64,000 bases of DNA, taken from assembly GCF_021654135.1 (NCBI RefSeq), contig NZ_JAKGSD010000012.1:62001-126000 (forward strand). The letters run 5' to 3'. This DNA comes from Amycolatopsis tucumanensis (lineage in GTDB: Bacteria; Actinomycetota; Actinomycetes; Mycobacteriales; Pseudonocardiaceae). The notes beneath the pieces were generated by a model. That model saw nothing but the letters and a program-made list of their open reading frames with translations. It was not told where the DNA came from and made no database searches. Within the stretch, counting starts at the first letter, position 1; each line of letters begins with the position of its first letter. This document shows, piece after piece, positions 43,232 to 51,864 of the stretch. Made by a program: the position numbers and the translations under genes.

Positions 43232-43351
43232 TCATCGTCCGGCACGCCCGGGACCGGCGGCGAAGAGGGCAGCGCGCCCTTGTCCCCACGGTCGGCACCG
43301 CGATGCCGGCCGCGACGGTCCGGTCCGCTCGGCCACCTCGCCGATCTGCAT
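43232..43351 (-). pseudogene. Remnant of a MerR-family regulator
   Basis: The frame starting at 43349-43351 encodes MQIGEVAERTG, the standard opening of a MerR DNA-binding domain, and then loses all similarity and stops at 43232. The remaining 100 or more residues of a MerR protein are absent. It lies divergent to the imine-reductase-like gene, a typical place for its former regulator. Confidence 0.5.
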
Positions 43352-43453
43352 CCGCTCGCCCACACCAAGGTCCTTCCACCGCGATTTCCCCGCGAACACA
43401 CCCACTTCGCGATCCCTTGACCTCGACCATACTGGAGGTTGCATCGTCGTGGC

Positions 43454-44314
43454 ATGACGACGAAAACCGATGCGGTGACAGTGCTCGGCCTCGGCGAGAT
43501 GGGCTCGGCGATCGCCAGGGTGTTCCTGGAGCGCGGGTACCGCACGACGATCTGGAACCGGACCGCGAGCAAGGCGGCGCCACTGGTCGAGGCCGGAGCC
43601 ACCGCGGCCCCGACGGCGGCGGAAGCCGTCGCGGCGAGCCCGCTCGTGGTGGTGTGCCTGCTCGACGGCGCCGCGGTGGACGGCGTGTTGTCGTCCATTG
43701 AGGACACCGTCGCGGGCAAGGTCCTGGTGAACGTCACGAGCGGATCTCCGGGCCAGGCCAGGGCGAACGACCGGTGGGCGCACGAGCACGGCGCCCGCTA
43801 CGTCGACGGCAAGATCATGGGCGACCCGCCGTACGTGGGCACCCAGAACGCCCGGTTCCTGTTCAGCGGCACCGCGTTCGGCGAGCACGAAGAGGCACTG
43901 CGCGAACTGGGTGCCGTCAGCTACCACGGCGAGGACCCCGGGGCGGCGGCCGTGGAGTTCCTGGCCCACGTCGCCATGGGGTACGAACTGCTCCTCGGCT
44001 TCCTGCACACGCTCAAGCTCGTGCAGGCCGAAGGCGCCGACCTGGCCGGGTTCGCCGACCGCTTCGCCGCTTCGCTGAGCGCTTACCAGCCGCTGCTGAC
44101 CTCGATCGCCAAGGCCGTCGAGAACCGCGAGTACCCGCCGGACCTCGGCCCGCTCGACGTCCAGGTCGCGTTGATGGACGACCTGATCGGCCACCGCGAG
44201 TCGGCCGGCGTGGAAGCCGTCCGCATGCGGGAGACCAAGGAGCTGATGACGCGCCGGATCGCCGACGGTCACGGCGGGCAGGGCTTCTCGAGCGTGTTCG
44301 AGCTGTTGGGCTAG
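43454..44314 (+). CDS. Imine-reductase-like NAD(P)-dependent dehydrogenase
   Basis: A 286-residue protein of the 6-phosphogluconate/beta-hydroxyacid dehydrogenase superfamily. The nucleotide motif is VTVLGLGEMGSAIARVFLER with a downstream WNRTASKA typical of NADPH use. NVTSGSPGQARAND and YVDGKIMGDPPYVGT match the imine reductase branch (NLTSGTPxQA, YLDGxIMxxPP). It would reduce a cyclic imine or similar substrate. The ATG at 43454 is preferred; GGAGG lies rather far (16 bases) upstream, so an earlier TTG at 43439 is possible but too close to it. Confidence 0.85.
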   Translation: MTTKTDAVTVLGLGEMGSAIARVFLERGYRTTIWNRTASKAAPLVEAGATAAPTAAEAVAASPLVVVCLLDGAAVDGVLSSIEDTVAGKVLVNVTSGSPGQARANDRWAHEHGARYVDGKIMGDPPYVGTQNARFLFSGTAFGEHEEALRELGAVSYHGEDPGAAAVEFLAHVAMGYELLLGFLHTLKLVQAEGADLAGFADRFAASLSAYQPLLTSIAKAVENREYPPDLGPLDVQVALMDDLIGHRESAGVEAVRMRETKELMTRRIADGHGGQGFSSVFELLG

Positions 44315-44327
44315 CGCGGACCGGGGA

Positions 44328-44361
44328 CCGCGGGGGCGGCGGATGCCCGTCGCCCCCGCGG
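44328..44361. terminator. Hairpin between convergent genes
   Basis: CCGCGGGGGCG (44328-44338) pairs perfectly with 44351-44361 over a 12-base loop, filling the gap between the imine-reductase-like and SnoaL-like genes. Confidence 0.75.
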
Positions 44362-44363
44362 AG

Positions 44364-44765
44364 TCAGCCCGCTTCCGTCAGATCCCGGGTGACCTGATCG
44401 ATCCGCCGGATCCGGCCGTCCGCAGCGAGCCTGCCGAACAGGTACACCTCCGCGACGAAGGTCTTGCCCTTGCGGAGCCTGGTGCGCAACGTCCAGCGGG
44501 CCGCTATCCGATCGCCTTCGACGAGCGCGTCGTGGATCTCGGCTCCGGACCAGTCGCCGCCGTCAGGCCGGTCGACGTTCTTGCGCACCGGCCGCACGTG
44601 GTCGATCATCCGCTGCCGGTCGATGACCAGCCCGTCGTTGCAGTACTCGAAGTCCGGCGCGAAGTAGCGGTCGAGGATCGCGCCCGGGTCCTCTGCCGAC
44701 AACGCCATGTCCCGGGTGTAGGTGACGAGGAAGTCGGCGAGGTCCGCCGCGGATCTGATGGCCAT
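44364..44765 (-). CDS. SnoaL/NTF2-like protein
   Basis: A 133-residue protein with the cone-shaped NTF2 fold pattern: AEDPGAILDRYFAPDFEYCN near the N-terminus, IHDALVEGDRIAARWTLRTR in the middle and a final strand IRRIDQVTRDL. The family includes polyketide cyclases, isomerases and ligand-binding proteins, so activity cannot be assigned. The ATG at 44763-44765 lies five bases after GGTGG; an in-frame GTG at 44772-44774 is an alternative. Confidence 0.8.
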   Translation of the reverse strand: MAIRSAADLADFLVTYTRDMALSAEDPGAILDRYFAPDFEYCNDGLVIDRQRMIDHVRPVRKNVDRPDGGDWSGAEIHDALVEGDRIAARWTLRTRLRKGKTFVAEVYLFGRLAADGRIRRIDQVTRDLTEAG

Positions 44766-44968
44766 CGCATCCACCTTCGTAGGAGTACGCCATACGCTAA
44801 CGGTGCCAACATAGCAGCCGCCCGGAGATCACCACCCAATGCAGTAACGCGGGGTGGCGATCTTGGCGGCAGGGATTGCGCCGGACAGCCGAACGCCTCT
44901 TCCCCGGTCGGCCGTACCGCGTCGCGGATCCGGCAGGTACCGTCGGGCGATTGACGAGCGGAGGCCCG

Positions 44969-46648
44969 GTGCGAATTCTCCTTCTGTGCTCGGCCTTCAA
45001 CGGCCTGAGCCAGCGAGCGTGGACCACGCTCCGGGCCCGCGGTCACCACGTCACCGTGCACGTCGTGCACGACCCGGACACCATCCCCGGCGCGGCCGCG
45101 GCCGCCAGGCCGGACCTCATCGTCTGCCCGTTCCTGCGCCACCGGGTGCCCGACGCGGTGTGGCGCGCCCACCGCACGATCATCATCCACCCCGGTCCCC
45201 CCGGCGACCGGGGCCCGTCGTCCCTGGACTGGGCGATCATGGACGGTGAGCGCCGGTGGGGCGTCACCGCCCTGCAGGCGACCGGGGACCTGGACGCCGG
45301 CCCGGTCTGGGCGTCGCGGACGTTCGCGATGCCCGCCGAGCCGCCGCGCAAGAGCACCCTCTACAACGGCGAGGTCGCCGACGCCGCGGTGGACCTGATC
45401 GCCGAGGTGGTGACCAAGGCCGGCGACCCGGGGTTCGCGCCGCGGGACCACGACCGGGCCGGCATCGTCGGGCGGTCCCGGCCGCCCGTGCGTCAACCGG
45501 ACCGCTGCTTCTCCTGGGACGACGAGACCGGGCACATCCTGCGCCGCATCCGTGCCGCGGACGGCCGCCCCGGCGTGCACACGATGCTGGCCGGTGTGCC
45601 GGTCGCGGTGTTCGACGCCCATCCCGGCACGGTCACGCCCGGCGAGCCGGGGACGATCGCGGCGCGGCGCCACGGGGCGGTGCTCGTCCGCACCGGCGAT
45701 GGCGCCGTGTGGGTCGGTCACGCCCGGCGCCTGTCCCCCGGCCCGTCGGTGAAGCTGCCCGCCACGCAGGTCCTCGGGCGCGCTCTCGCGGGTGTGCCCG
45801 AGGTGCTGGAGCCATTGGAGACCGACCAGCCGTCAGGCCCGCGGGAAATCGCCTACCGGCGGCAGGACGACGTCGGCCTGCTGCGGTTCGACTTCTACAA
45901 CGGCACGATGTCCACCGCGCAGTGCCGCCGCCTCACCGCGGCCCTCCGGTACGCGGCCGCCCAGGACACCCGGGTCCTGGTGCTGGCCGGCGGCGAGGTG
46001 TTCGCCAACGGCATCCACCTCGGTGCGATCGAGGCGCACCCGAACCCGGCGGCGGAAACGTGGCGCAACATCACCGCGATCAACGACCTGTGCCGGGAGA
46101 TCATCACCTGCACCGGGCAGGTCGTGGTGTCCGCGCTCGCCGGTGGCGCCGGCGCGGGTGGCGTGATGCTCGCGCTCGGCGCCGACGTCGTCCTCGCCAG
46201 GGACGGGATCGTGCTCAACCCGCACTACGAGACCATGGGCCTCTACGGCTCGGAGTACTGGACGTACGTGCTGCCTCGCCGGGTCGGGGAGGCGCAGTCG
46301 CGGCTGCTGACCAGCCGGTGCGAGCCGGTCAGCGCGGGCGAGGCGGCGGCACTCGGCATGGTCGACGAGGTCCTGCCGGCCGACCGGCAACGCTTCCCCG
46401 GCGCGGTGCTGGAGCGGGCCGCCGAACTGGCCGCCGGGTCGGATGCGCTCCTGCAGCGCAAACGCGCCGACCGGGAGGCCGACGAGCAGCGCCGGCCACT
46501 GGAGACCTACCGGGTGCGGGAACTCGCGGAGATGAGCCACGACATCTTCGAGGACCGGCACGGTTTCGCCGCCGCCAGACGAGCCTTCCTCCACCCGGCG
46601 GCCCCCGCCCCGGCGGCGCGCCGCCCGGCGCTGCTCACCGGCGGGTGA
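44969..46648 (+). CDS. hypX: HypX/HoxX-like hydrogenase maturation factor
   Basis: A 559-residue two-domain enzyme. The N-terminal half is formyltransferase-like and carries HPGPPGDRGPSSLDWAIMDG, the HypX signature. The C-terminal half (from about residue 295) is an enoyl-CoA hydratase/isomerase fold with SALAGGAGAGGVMLALGADV and YGSEYWTYVLPRRVG. In characterised systems HypX turns formyl-tetrahydrofolate into CO for the [NiFe]-hydrogenase active site under oxygen. The GTG at 44969-44971 follows GGAGG. No other hyp or hydrogenase gene lies in this window, so it is an outlier or serves a distant hydrogenase. Confidence 0.88.
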   Translation: MRILLLCSAFNGLSQRAWTTLRARGHHVTVHVVHDPDTIPGAAAAARPDLIVCPFLRHRVPDAVWRAHRTIIIHPGPPGDRGPSSLDWAIMDGERRWGVTALQATGDLDAGPVWASRTFAMPAEPPRKSTLYNGEVADAAVDLIAEVVTKAGDPGFAPRDHDRAGIVGRSRPPVRQPDRCFSWDDETGHILRRIRAADGRPGVHTMLAGVPVAVFDAHPGTVTPGEPGTIAARRHGAVLVRTGDGAVWVGHARRLSPGPSVKLPATQVLGRALAGVPEVLEPLETDQPSGPREIAYRRQDDVGLLRFDFYNGTMSTAQCRRLTAALRYAAAQDTRVLVLAGGEVFANGIHLGAIEAHPNPAAETWRNITAINDLCREIITCTGQVVVSALAGGAGAGGVMLALGADVVLARDGIVLNPHYETMGLYGSEYWTYVLPRRVGEAQSRLLTSRCEPVSAGEAAALGMVDEVLPADRQRFPGAVLERAAELAAGSDALLQRKRADREADEQRRPLETYRVRELAEMSHDIFEDRHGFAAARRAFLHPAAPAPAARRPALLTGG

Positions 46649-46702
46649 GCAGGCAGGCGGATCGCCACCCGGCGGAGGTGGTCCAGAACGTCGGTGCGCT
46701 GG

Positions 46703-47323
46703 TCACATCCGCAGCGACGCTGTAGTCCACACGTCCACGCCGCGATGCGAGCCGGCAGCGTGGACGACGGCCAGACCGGTGCGGGCGGCGAACTCGCGGG
46801 CTTCCCGGGGACCGGCGAGCAGGACGGGATCACTGGAGCTGACGAGCGCGCAGCTCGCGACGACAGGGTGCAGTCCGGCTCGCGAGGCCAGCGCGAGGGC
46901 CGCGGGGAGCGTGCCACCCGTCGCGTCCGCCGCCGCCCGCACGGGGATGACGTGCCCCGGGCGGGTGAAGTCGCGGGGCGTGCTCGCAGGCGCGGCCAGC
47001 AGGCTGATCGTGCGGGCCCGGTCGGCCGCGGAGATACCCGTCGTCGTCCCGTGAGCGGCGTCCACGGCGACGCAGTCGCGTTCCGGGGCGCCCCGGCTGC
47101 CGGGCGGGTACATCACGGGCAGGTCGAGCCGGTCGGCGTCGTCGTCGCTCAGCGCCACGCGGAGGAAACCCGCGCCGTGACGAACGAGGAAGGCCACGGC
47201 GTGCGCGGTGGCCCGCTCGGCAGCGAGCACCAGCTCGGCGCGCGGTCCGGGACCGCCGGCGGTGACCACCACGATCGGGCGGCCGAGCGCCAGCGCGCGC
47301 ACGGCGGCGAGGCCGGTGCTCAT
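46703..47323 (-). CDS. 3,4-dihydroxy-2-butanone-4-phosphate synthase-like protein with altered active site
   Basis: A 206-residue RibB-fold protein. The core is clear: AERATAHAVAFLVRHGAGFL, then GTTTGISAADRARTISLLAA and STPRDFTRPGHVIPVRA. The catalytic acidic loop of true RibB (DDxxREnEGD) is replaced by TAGGPGPRAE, and the HTE of the second half is replaced by GGTLPA. It therefore probably lacks the canonical reaction (ribulose-5-phosphate to dihydroxybutanone phosphate plus formate) or has a new one. The flavin reductase stop overlaps its ATG by four bases. A role connected with flavin supply is tempting but not supported by the residues. Confidence 0.8.
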   Translation of the reverse strand: MSTGLAAVRALALGRPIVVVTAGGPGPRAELVLAAERATAHAVAFLVRHGAGFLRVALSDDDADRLDLPVMYPPGSRGAPERDCVAVDAAHGTTTGISAADRARTISLLAAPASTPRDFTRPGHVIPVRAAADATGGTLPAALALASRAGLHPVVASCALVSSSDPVLLAGPREAREFAARTGLAVVHAAGSHRGVDVWTTASLRM

Positions 47324-47835
47324 CGGGCCTCCAGCGCGCGCACCGCGCTCAGGTGGAAGATCAACGGGCCGAACCTGTCGTCGGTGCGCGCGCCCAGCAC
47401 CTCGAACAGGACGATGTCGTGATCCCCGGCGGGCACGGTCCGGTGGACCCGGCAGTCCAGCCACAGCGGGGCACCGGCCAGGAACACCGCTCCCTCGGGC
47501 GACGCCTCCCAGGTCGCGTCGGCGAAACGGTCAACACCGCGGGCGGCGAGGGCTGCGCTGAGCTCGGCGTGCTCGCCACCGAGCACGCTGATGCCGACCC
47601 GTCCGGCGGCGGCCAGCCGCGGCCACGTGGTGGAGCCGCGTCCGACGCAGACCGACACCAGTGCGGGTTCCAGCGACACCGAGGTGAACGAGCTGGCGGC
47701 CATGCCCACGGGCCCCTCCGGCCCGAGGGCGCACAATGCGGTGACCCCGCTCGGGAACCGGGCGAACGCGTTTCGCAGCGCGCGCCTGCGCTCAGCCTGA
47801 TCCACGGACAACGGGGGAAGGAAGAGTGTTCTCAC
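47320..47835 (-). CDS. FMN reductase of the HpaC/flavin reductase family
   Basis: A 171-residue short-chain flavin reductase giving reduced FMN or FAD to a two-component monooxygenase. Motifs are FARFPSGVTALCALGPEG, MAASSFTSVSLEPALVSVCV and DHDIVLFEVLGA. The GTG at 47833-47835 is selected because GGAG lies ten bases upstream; the further upstream open frame lacks similarity. The most obvious local partner is the LLM monooxygenase at 59988. Confidence 0.88.
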   Translation of the reverse strand: MRTLFLPPLSVDQAERRRALRNAFARFPSGVTALCALGPEGPVGMAASSFTSVSLEPALVSVCVGRGSTTWPRLAAAGRVGISVLGGEHAELSAALAARGVDRFADATWEASPEGAVFLAGAPLWLDCRVHRTVPAGDHDIVLFEVLGARTDDRFGPLIFHLSAVRALEAR

Positions 47836-47886
47836 GTCAACTCCTCGAGCCGGATCACAGCATGCTCTCCGCACCACCCGGCCCTG

Positions 47887-47940
47887 TCTGTGACCCACGT
47901 CCGGGCACCGGACCCGCGGTTGACGGACGCAAGTCACAGA
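47887..47940. promoter_or_regulatory. Widely spaced inverted repeat TCTGTGAC...GTCACAGA
   Basis: TCTGTGAC (47887-47894) and GTCACAGA (47933-47940) form a perfect inverted pair with a 38-base spacer in the 197-base divergent gap. The half-sites resemble Crp/Fnr half-sites (TGTGA/TCACA), and a Crp/Fnr gene lies in the operon just downstream. The spacing is too long for a normal single site. Confidence 0.3.
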
Positions 47941-48032
47941 CACGATCGTCCTTCCTGGAAAGGATCGTCCAGGTCGCGGACCGAAACCCGGCAGGAGGGC
48001 ATCGACGTGGATGCAACGACACAGGAGAAGCC

Positions 48033-48956
48033 ATGAACACGGGCCGTTCCGTGGAAACCGATGACGGTGTCCGGCTGCACGTGACCGACACCGGCAACGG
48101 CGTTCCGGTGCTCTTCCTCCACGAGTACGCCGGCGACCACCGGAGCTGGTCGCGGCAGGTGGCCGGTCTCCAGGACGACCACCGGTGCATCACCTACGCG
48201 GCGCGCGGCTACCCGCCCTCCGACGTTCCGGCAAGCCCGTCGGCCTACTCGTGGCAGCGGGCCGTCGACGACGCGCTGACGGTGCTCGACGCGCTGGAGG
48301 TCGACGCCGCCCACGTGGTCGGACTGTCGATGGGCGGCTACACCGCCGTCCAGCTCGGGCTGCGCCACCCCGGCCGGGTGCGCTCGGTCATGGCGGTCAG
48401 CGTCGGGTCCGGTTCCGACCCGGCCACCCGGGCGGGCTACCTGACGGAGACCAGGATCGTCGCGGAGCAGCTCCGGTCGCGGGGAGCCGGGTTCGTCGGA
48501 CGCAAGTTCGCCGAAGGCCCCAGCCGGGTGCAGCTCAAGCACCACAACGAGCCCGCGTGGCACGAGTTCGTCGAACAGTTCGCGGAACACTCCGCGGAGG
48601 GACTGGCGCTCACCGTCCTCGAGATCCAGGGCCGCCGGCCGTCCCTGCACGACCTGGCCGGCGAGTTCCGGAGTTTCCCGGTCCCCCTCCTGGTCGTCAA
48701 CGGTGACGAGGACGAGGCGTGCTTGTCCACGGGCTTGATGCTGAAGCGGACCGCGCCCGCGTGCGGCATGCTGGTCCTGCCCAACAGCGGGCACGTCCCC
48801 AACCTGGAGAACCCGCAGCGGTTCAACGACATCGCCCGCGGCTTCTTCCAGTCGGTCGAATCGGGCAGCTGGCCGGAACGGGACCCGCGCTCGCGCTTCA
48901 CCTCCCAGTTCGGACTCGACCAGCTCGATTCCGGGGAACCGGCGGCGGTGGAATGA
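48033..48956 (+). CDS. Alpha/beta hydrolase
   Basis: A 307-residue hydrolase opening the plus-strand catabolic operon. The nucleophile is in VVGLSMGGYTAVQLG, the acid near VVNGDEDEACL and the catalytic His in LPNSGHVPNLENP. The N-terminal ETDDGVRLHVTDTGNGVPVL is typical of ester/lactone hydrolases. The ATG follows AGGAG eight bases upstream. The last 35 residues are an unusual charged extension. The stop overlaps the Crp/Fnr start by four bases. Confidence 0.88.
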   Translation: MNTGRSVETDDGVRLHVTDTGNGVPVLFLHEYAGDHRSWSRQVAGLQDDHRCITYAARGYPPSDVPASPSAYSWQRAVDDALTVLDALEVDAAHVVGLSMGGYTAVQLGLRHPGRVRSVMAVSVGSGSDPATRAGYLTETRIVAEQLRSRGAGFVGRKFAEGPSRVQLKHHNEPAWHEFVEQFAEHSAEGLALTVLEIQGRRPSLHDLAGEFRSFPVPLLVVNGDEDEACLSTGLMLKRTAPACGMLVLPNSGHVPNLENPQRFNDIARGFFQSVESGSWPERDPRSRFTSQFGLDQLDSGEPAAVE

Positions 48957-49669
48957 ACCGCGCACAGATCCCGGCCGCGGCGCTCCAGGCGTGGTCGAAG
49001 AGCTTCCTGTCCGGACAGGATCCGGAGATCCGCGACGCGCTCCTCGCGGACAGCCGGGTGGTGACCTACTCCGCGGGCACCGTCATCTGCCGCGGGAACT
49101 CCGACTACCGGGTGACGCTCGTCCACAAGGGACGGATTCGCGCGAAGGTGACGTCCTGGGACGGGCGGGAGGTCACCACGCGGTACGCGACGGCCGGGCA
49201 CTTCACCGCCCTGCCCGCGATGTTGACCGACGGTGCACCGTCGTCGCTGGAAGCGGTGACGATGTGCGAGGTCTCGGTGCTGAACCCGAACACCTTCCGC
49301 CGCCTCATGCGGACCCGGGCGGAACTCGCCTACCAGGTCGCCGTGTACCTGGCGGAGTCCACCTACGAAACCGTGGCCTACCTCGAGGACAACCTGTTCA
49401 ACTCCGTCCAGCAGCGGCTGAGCCGGCACCTGCTCGAGATGGCCACCCCCACCGTGAACGGGCTGTTGGTGCAGACGGACCAGACCGATCTCGCGCACAC
49501 CATCGGGTCGGTGCGCGAGGTCGTCGCCCGCGCGCTCAAGAAGCTGGACGACATCGGGGCGATCCGCCGTTACCGGCGGCAGATCTGGATCGAGGACCCG
49601 GCGCTGCTGAGGTCGTTCGCGTCGACGGACCTGCGGGGCCGTCGCCTGCCCGAAGCGAGGGACAGTTGA
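48953..49669 (+). CDS. Crp/Fnr-family transcriptional regulator
   Basis: A 238-residue regulator. A cyclic-nucleotide-type beta barrel (residues about 15-130) is followed by a dimerisation helix and winged helix (TDLAHTIGSVREVVARALKK). The phosphate-binding arginine/serine motif of true cAMP sensors is not seen, and no Fnr cysteine cluster is present, so the ligand is unknown. It overlaps both neighbours by four bases, so regulator and enzymes are co-produced. It probably controls this island. Confidence 0.88.
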   Translation: MNRAQIPAAALQAWSKSFLSGQDPEIRDALLADSRVVTYSAGTVICRGNSDYRVTLVHKGRIRAKVTSWDGREVTTRYATAGHFTALPAMLTDGAPSSLEAVTMCEVSVLNPNTFRRLMRTRAELAYQVAVYLAESTYETVAYLEDNLFNSVQQRLSRHLLEMATPTVNGLLVQTDQTDLAHTIGSVREVVARALKKLDDIGAIRRYRRQIWIEDPALLRSFASTDLRGRRLPEARDS

Positions 49670-50640
49670 GCCAGTACCGGATGGACGAGGAGCTGGTGCC
49701 GTCGATCGCCGCCCTGCCCACGGTCGACCGAACCGACGTCGCGGAAGCCCGCCGGATCGCGTCGAGCCGGTACACCAGGTCCGGCCCGGTCGAGGGTGTG
49801 AGTGTTCGTGATTACTCGTGCGCCGCCGCGGACGGGCACGTCATCGCACTCCGCGTGTACCGGCCGTCCCGCCGGACGAACAGCGGTGCGATCTACCACG
49901 TCCACGGCGGCGGATTCATCCTGGGCGATCTGGACATGAGCCACCTCCGCAACGCCGAGATCGCGCGGGAAACCGACGCGGTCGTCGTCGCCGTGGACTA
50001 CCGGCTGGCTCCGGAGTGGCCCTTCCCGACACCGTTGGACGATGTCTACAGCGGACTTCTCTGGTTGTGCGAACACGCCGGCGAGCTGGGGATCGACCCC
50101 TCCCTGATCGTCTTGCACGGGGTGAGCGCGGGCGGCGCGCTCGCGGCCGCGGCCGCCCTGCTGGCCCGCGACCGGAACGGGCCCCCGGTCCGCTTCCAGT
50201 TCCTCAAATCGCCGGCGCTGGACGACCGGCTCCGGACGGCGAGCAGCAGGCGGTTCACCGACACGCCCGCGCTCACCCGCGGGGACGCCGAGATCAGCTG
50301 GTCCGCCTACCTCGGCCGGGCAGCCGGCGCGGTGTCGCCCTACGCCGCGCCCGCCCGCGCCACCGACCTGACGAACCTGCCCCCGGCGTACGTCTCCGTC
50401 GCCGAGTTCGATCCGCTGCGCGACGAAGGAATCGACTTCGCGCGATCACTGCTGGCGGCCGGGGTGCCCGTCGAACTGCACCTGTTCCCCGGCACCTACC
50501 ACGGCTCCGGCTCGGTACGGGAAGCGGCGGTGAGCCGGCGGGAGCTGTCCGAGGAGGTAGCGGTGCTGCGCAAGGTCCTGGAGCGGCCGGGACGACCAGC
50601 CACACCGCGAGACGACGAGGGGAACCGGGCACATGTCTGA
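49666..50640 (+). CDS. Alpha/beta hydrolase of the hormone-sensitive-lipase family
   Basis: A 324-residue esterase with the oxyanion motif HVHGGGFILGD, nucleophile in HGVSAGGALAAA, Asp in EFDPLRDEGI and His in GTYHGSGSV. The TTG at 49666-49668 overlaps the Crp/Fnr stop (TTGA). An internal ATG six codons later is a weaker alternative. Substrates in this family are short acyl esters or lactones. The eight-base overlap with the CoA-transferase gene marks operon continuity. Confidence 0.88.
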   Translation: MSQYRMDEELVPSIAALPTVDRTDVAEARRIASSRYTRSGPVEGVSVRDYSCAAADGHVIALRVYRPSRRTNSGAIYHVHGGGFILGDLDMSHLRNAEIARETDAVVVAVDYRLAPEWPFPTPLDDVYSGLLWLCEHAGELGIDPSLIVLHGVSAGGALAAAAALLARDRNGPPVRFQFLKSPALDDRLRTASSRRFTDTPALTRGDAEISWSAYLGRAAGAVSPYAAPARATDLTNLPPAYVSVAEFDPLRDEGIDFARSLLAAGVPVELHLFPGTYHGSGSVREAAVSRRELSEEVAVLRKVLERPGRPATPRDDEGNRAHV

Positions 50641-51862
50641 GGCGAGCGTGACGACGGAGCAGCACTTCCTCAGCGGCGTGCGGGTCCTGGACATCACCGG
50701 CGCACTGGCCGGGCCGTACTGCACCACCATCCTGTCCGACCTCGGCGCCGAGGTCATCAAGGTCGAACCCGTCGACGGGGACTCGCTCCGGCGGCGTCTG
50801 GTCGGGCCGGAACAGCGCCCGCTGCCGTTCGACCTGATCCACCGCAACAAGCGGAGCTTCGCGGTCGACATCAAGACCGAGCGCGGGCAGAACCTGGTCA
50901 GGGCTCTGGCTCGCCGGTCGGACGTGCTGGTGGAGAACTTCCGGGTCGGCGCGCTCGCGCGGCAGGGACTGTCCTACGAAGACCTGAAGGACGACTGCCC
51001 GGACCTCGTGTACTGCTCGATCTCCGGCTTCGGCCAGTACGGGCCGATGCGGAGCGCGAAAGGCATCGACCTGGTCGCCCAGGCCTACGGCGGGCTGCTC
51101 AGCGTGACCGGAAGCACGAGCGGGGAGCTGGCGAAGGCGGGCTACCCCATCGGGGACCTGGGCACCGGGATGTGGGGCGCCATCGGCGTGCTGGCGGCGC
51201 TGCACCGCGTCCGGGCGGGACTCGGCGGCTCCCACATCGACGTGTCCCTCGCGGACACGATCGCCGGATGGTCGTTGTGGGAGGTCGCCGATTACGCCGG
51301 GACGGGCGAGCCGCCGGGTCCGCTGGGCACCGCGCACCGGCTCACCGCGCCGTACGAGGCGTTCACCTGCGGCGACGACGCGGTGCTCGTGATCGGCGTG
51401 ACCGAGCGCTCGTGGCGCGACTTCTGCGCGGTGCTCGACCTCGACCTCTCCGGCGACGAGCGCTTCCGCGGCGAGTACAGCCGCTTCGTCCACCGCGAGC
51501 AGCTCGCCGGGCTGCTCCAGGCCCGGTTCCGGACGGCGCCGAGGGATCACTGGATCGAGCGGCTCCGTGAAGCGGGCGTGCCGTGCGGGCCCGTCCACAC
51601 CGTCCCCGAGATGCTGGACGACGCCCAGTACGCGGCCCGCGAGATGTTCCCGGGCGACGTCGAGCGGTTCGGGCACCGCCGCGTGGTGAACACGCCGCTC
51701 ATCGCCGACGGCGCGCCCCGCGCGCGGCGGAAGGCGCCCGGGATCGGGCAGGACACGGTCGACCTGCTGACCGAGCTGGGAATCGATGACCACGAGGTCC
51801 GGGCCCTGGTGCGAAACGGCGTGGTCGCCGCGGCTCCGGCCCCGGACGCGAAGGCCGGCTGA
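50633..51862 (+). CDS. Family III CoA-transferase (CaiB/BaiF)
   Basis: A 409-residue enzyme moving CoA between carboxylic acids. The N-terminal GVRVLDITGALAGPYCTTIL, then DLGAEVIKVEPVDGDSLRR, HRNKRSFAVDIKTERG and DVLVENFRVGALARQGLSY are diagnostic. The catalytic Asp is in YPIGDLGTGMWGAIG. It begins inside the lipase gene's last codons. It probably activates an intermediate acid of the island for beta-oxidation. Confidence 0.92.
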   Translation: MSEASVTTEQHFLSGVRVLDITGALAGPYCTTILSDLGAEVIKVEPVDGDSLRRRLVGPEQRPLPFDLIHRNKRSFAVDIKTERGQNLVRALARRSDVLVENFRVGALARQGLSYEDLKDDCPDLVYCSISGFGQYGPMRSAKGIDLVAQAYGGLLSVTGSTSGELAKAGYPIGDLGTGMWGAIGVLAALHRVRAGLGGSHIDVSLADTIAGWSLWEVADYAGTGEPPGPLGTAHRLTAPYEAFTCGDDAVLVIGVTERSWRDFCAVLDLDLSGDERFRGEYSRFVHREQLAGLLQARFRTAPRDHWIERLREAGVPCGPVHTVPEMLDDAQYAAREMFPGDVERFGHRRVVNTPLIADGAPRARRKAPGIGQDTVDLLTELGIDDHEVRALVRNGVVAAAPAPDAKAG

Positions 51863-51864
51863 GG

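Noticed and set aside
47887..47940. Canonical Crp operator
   Set aside because: The half-sites are 38 bases apart rather than six, so it was kept only as a low-confidence inverted repeat.
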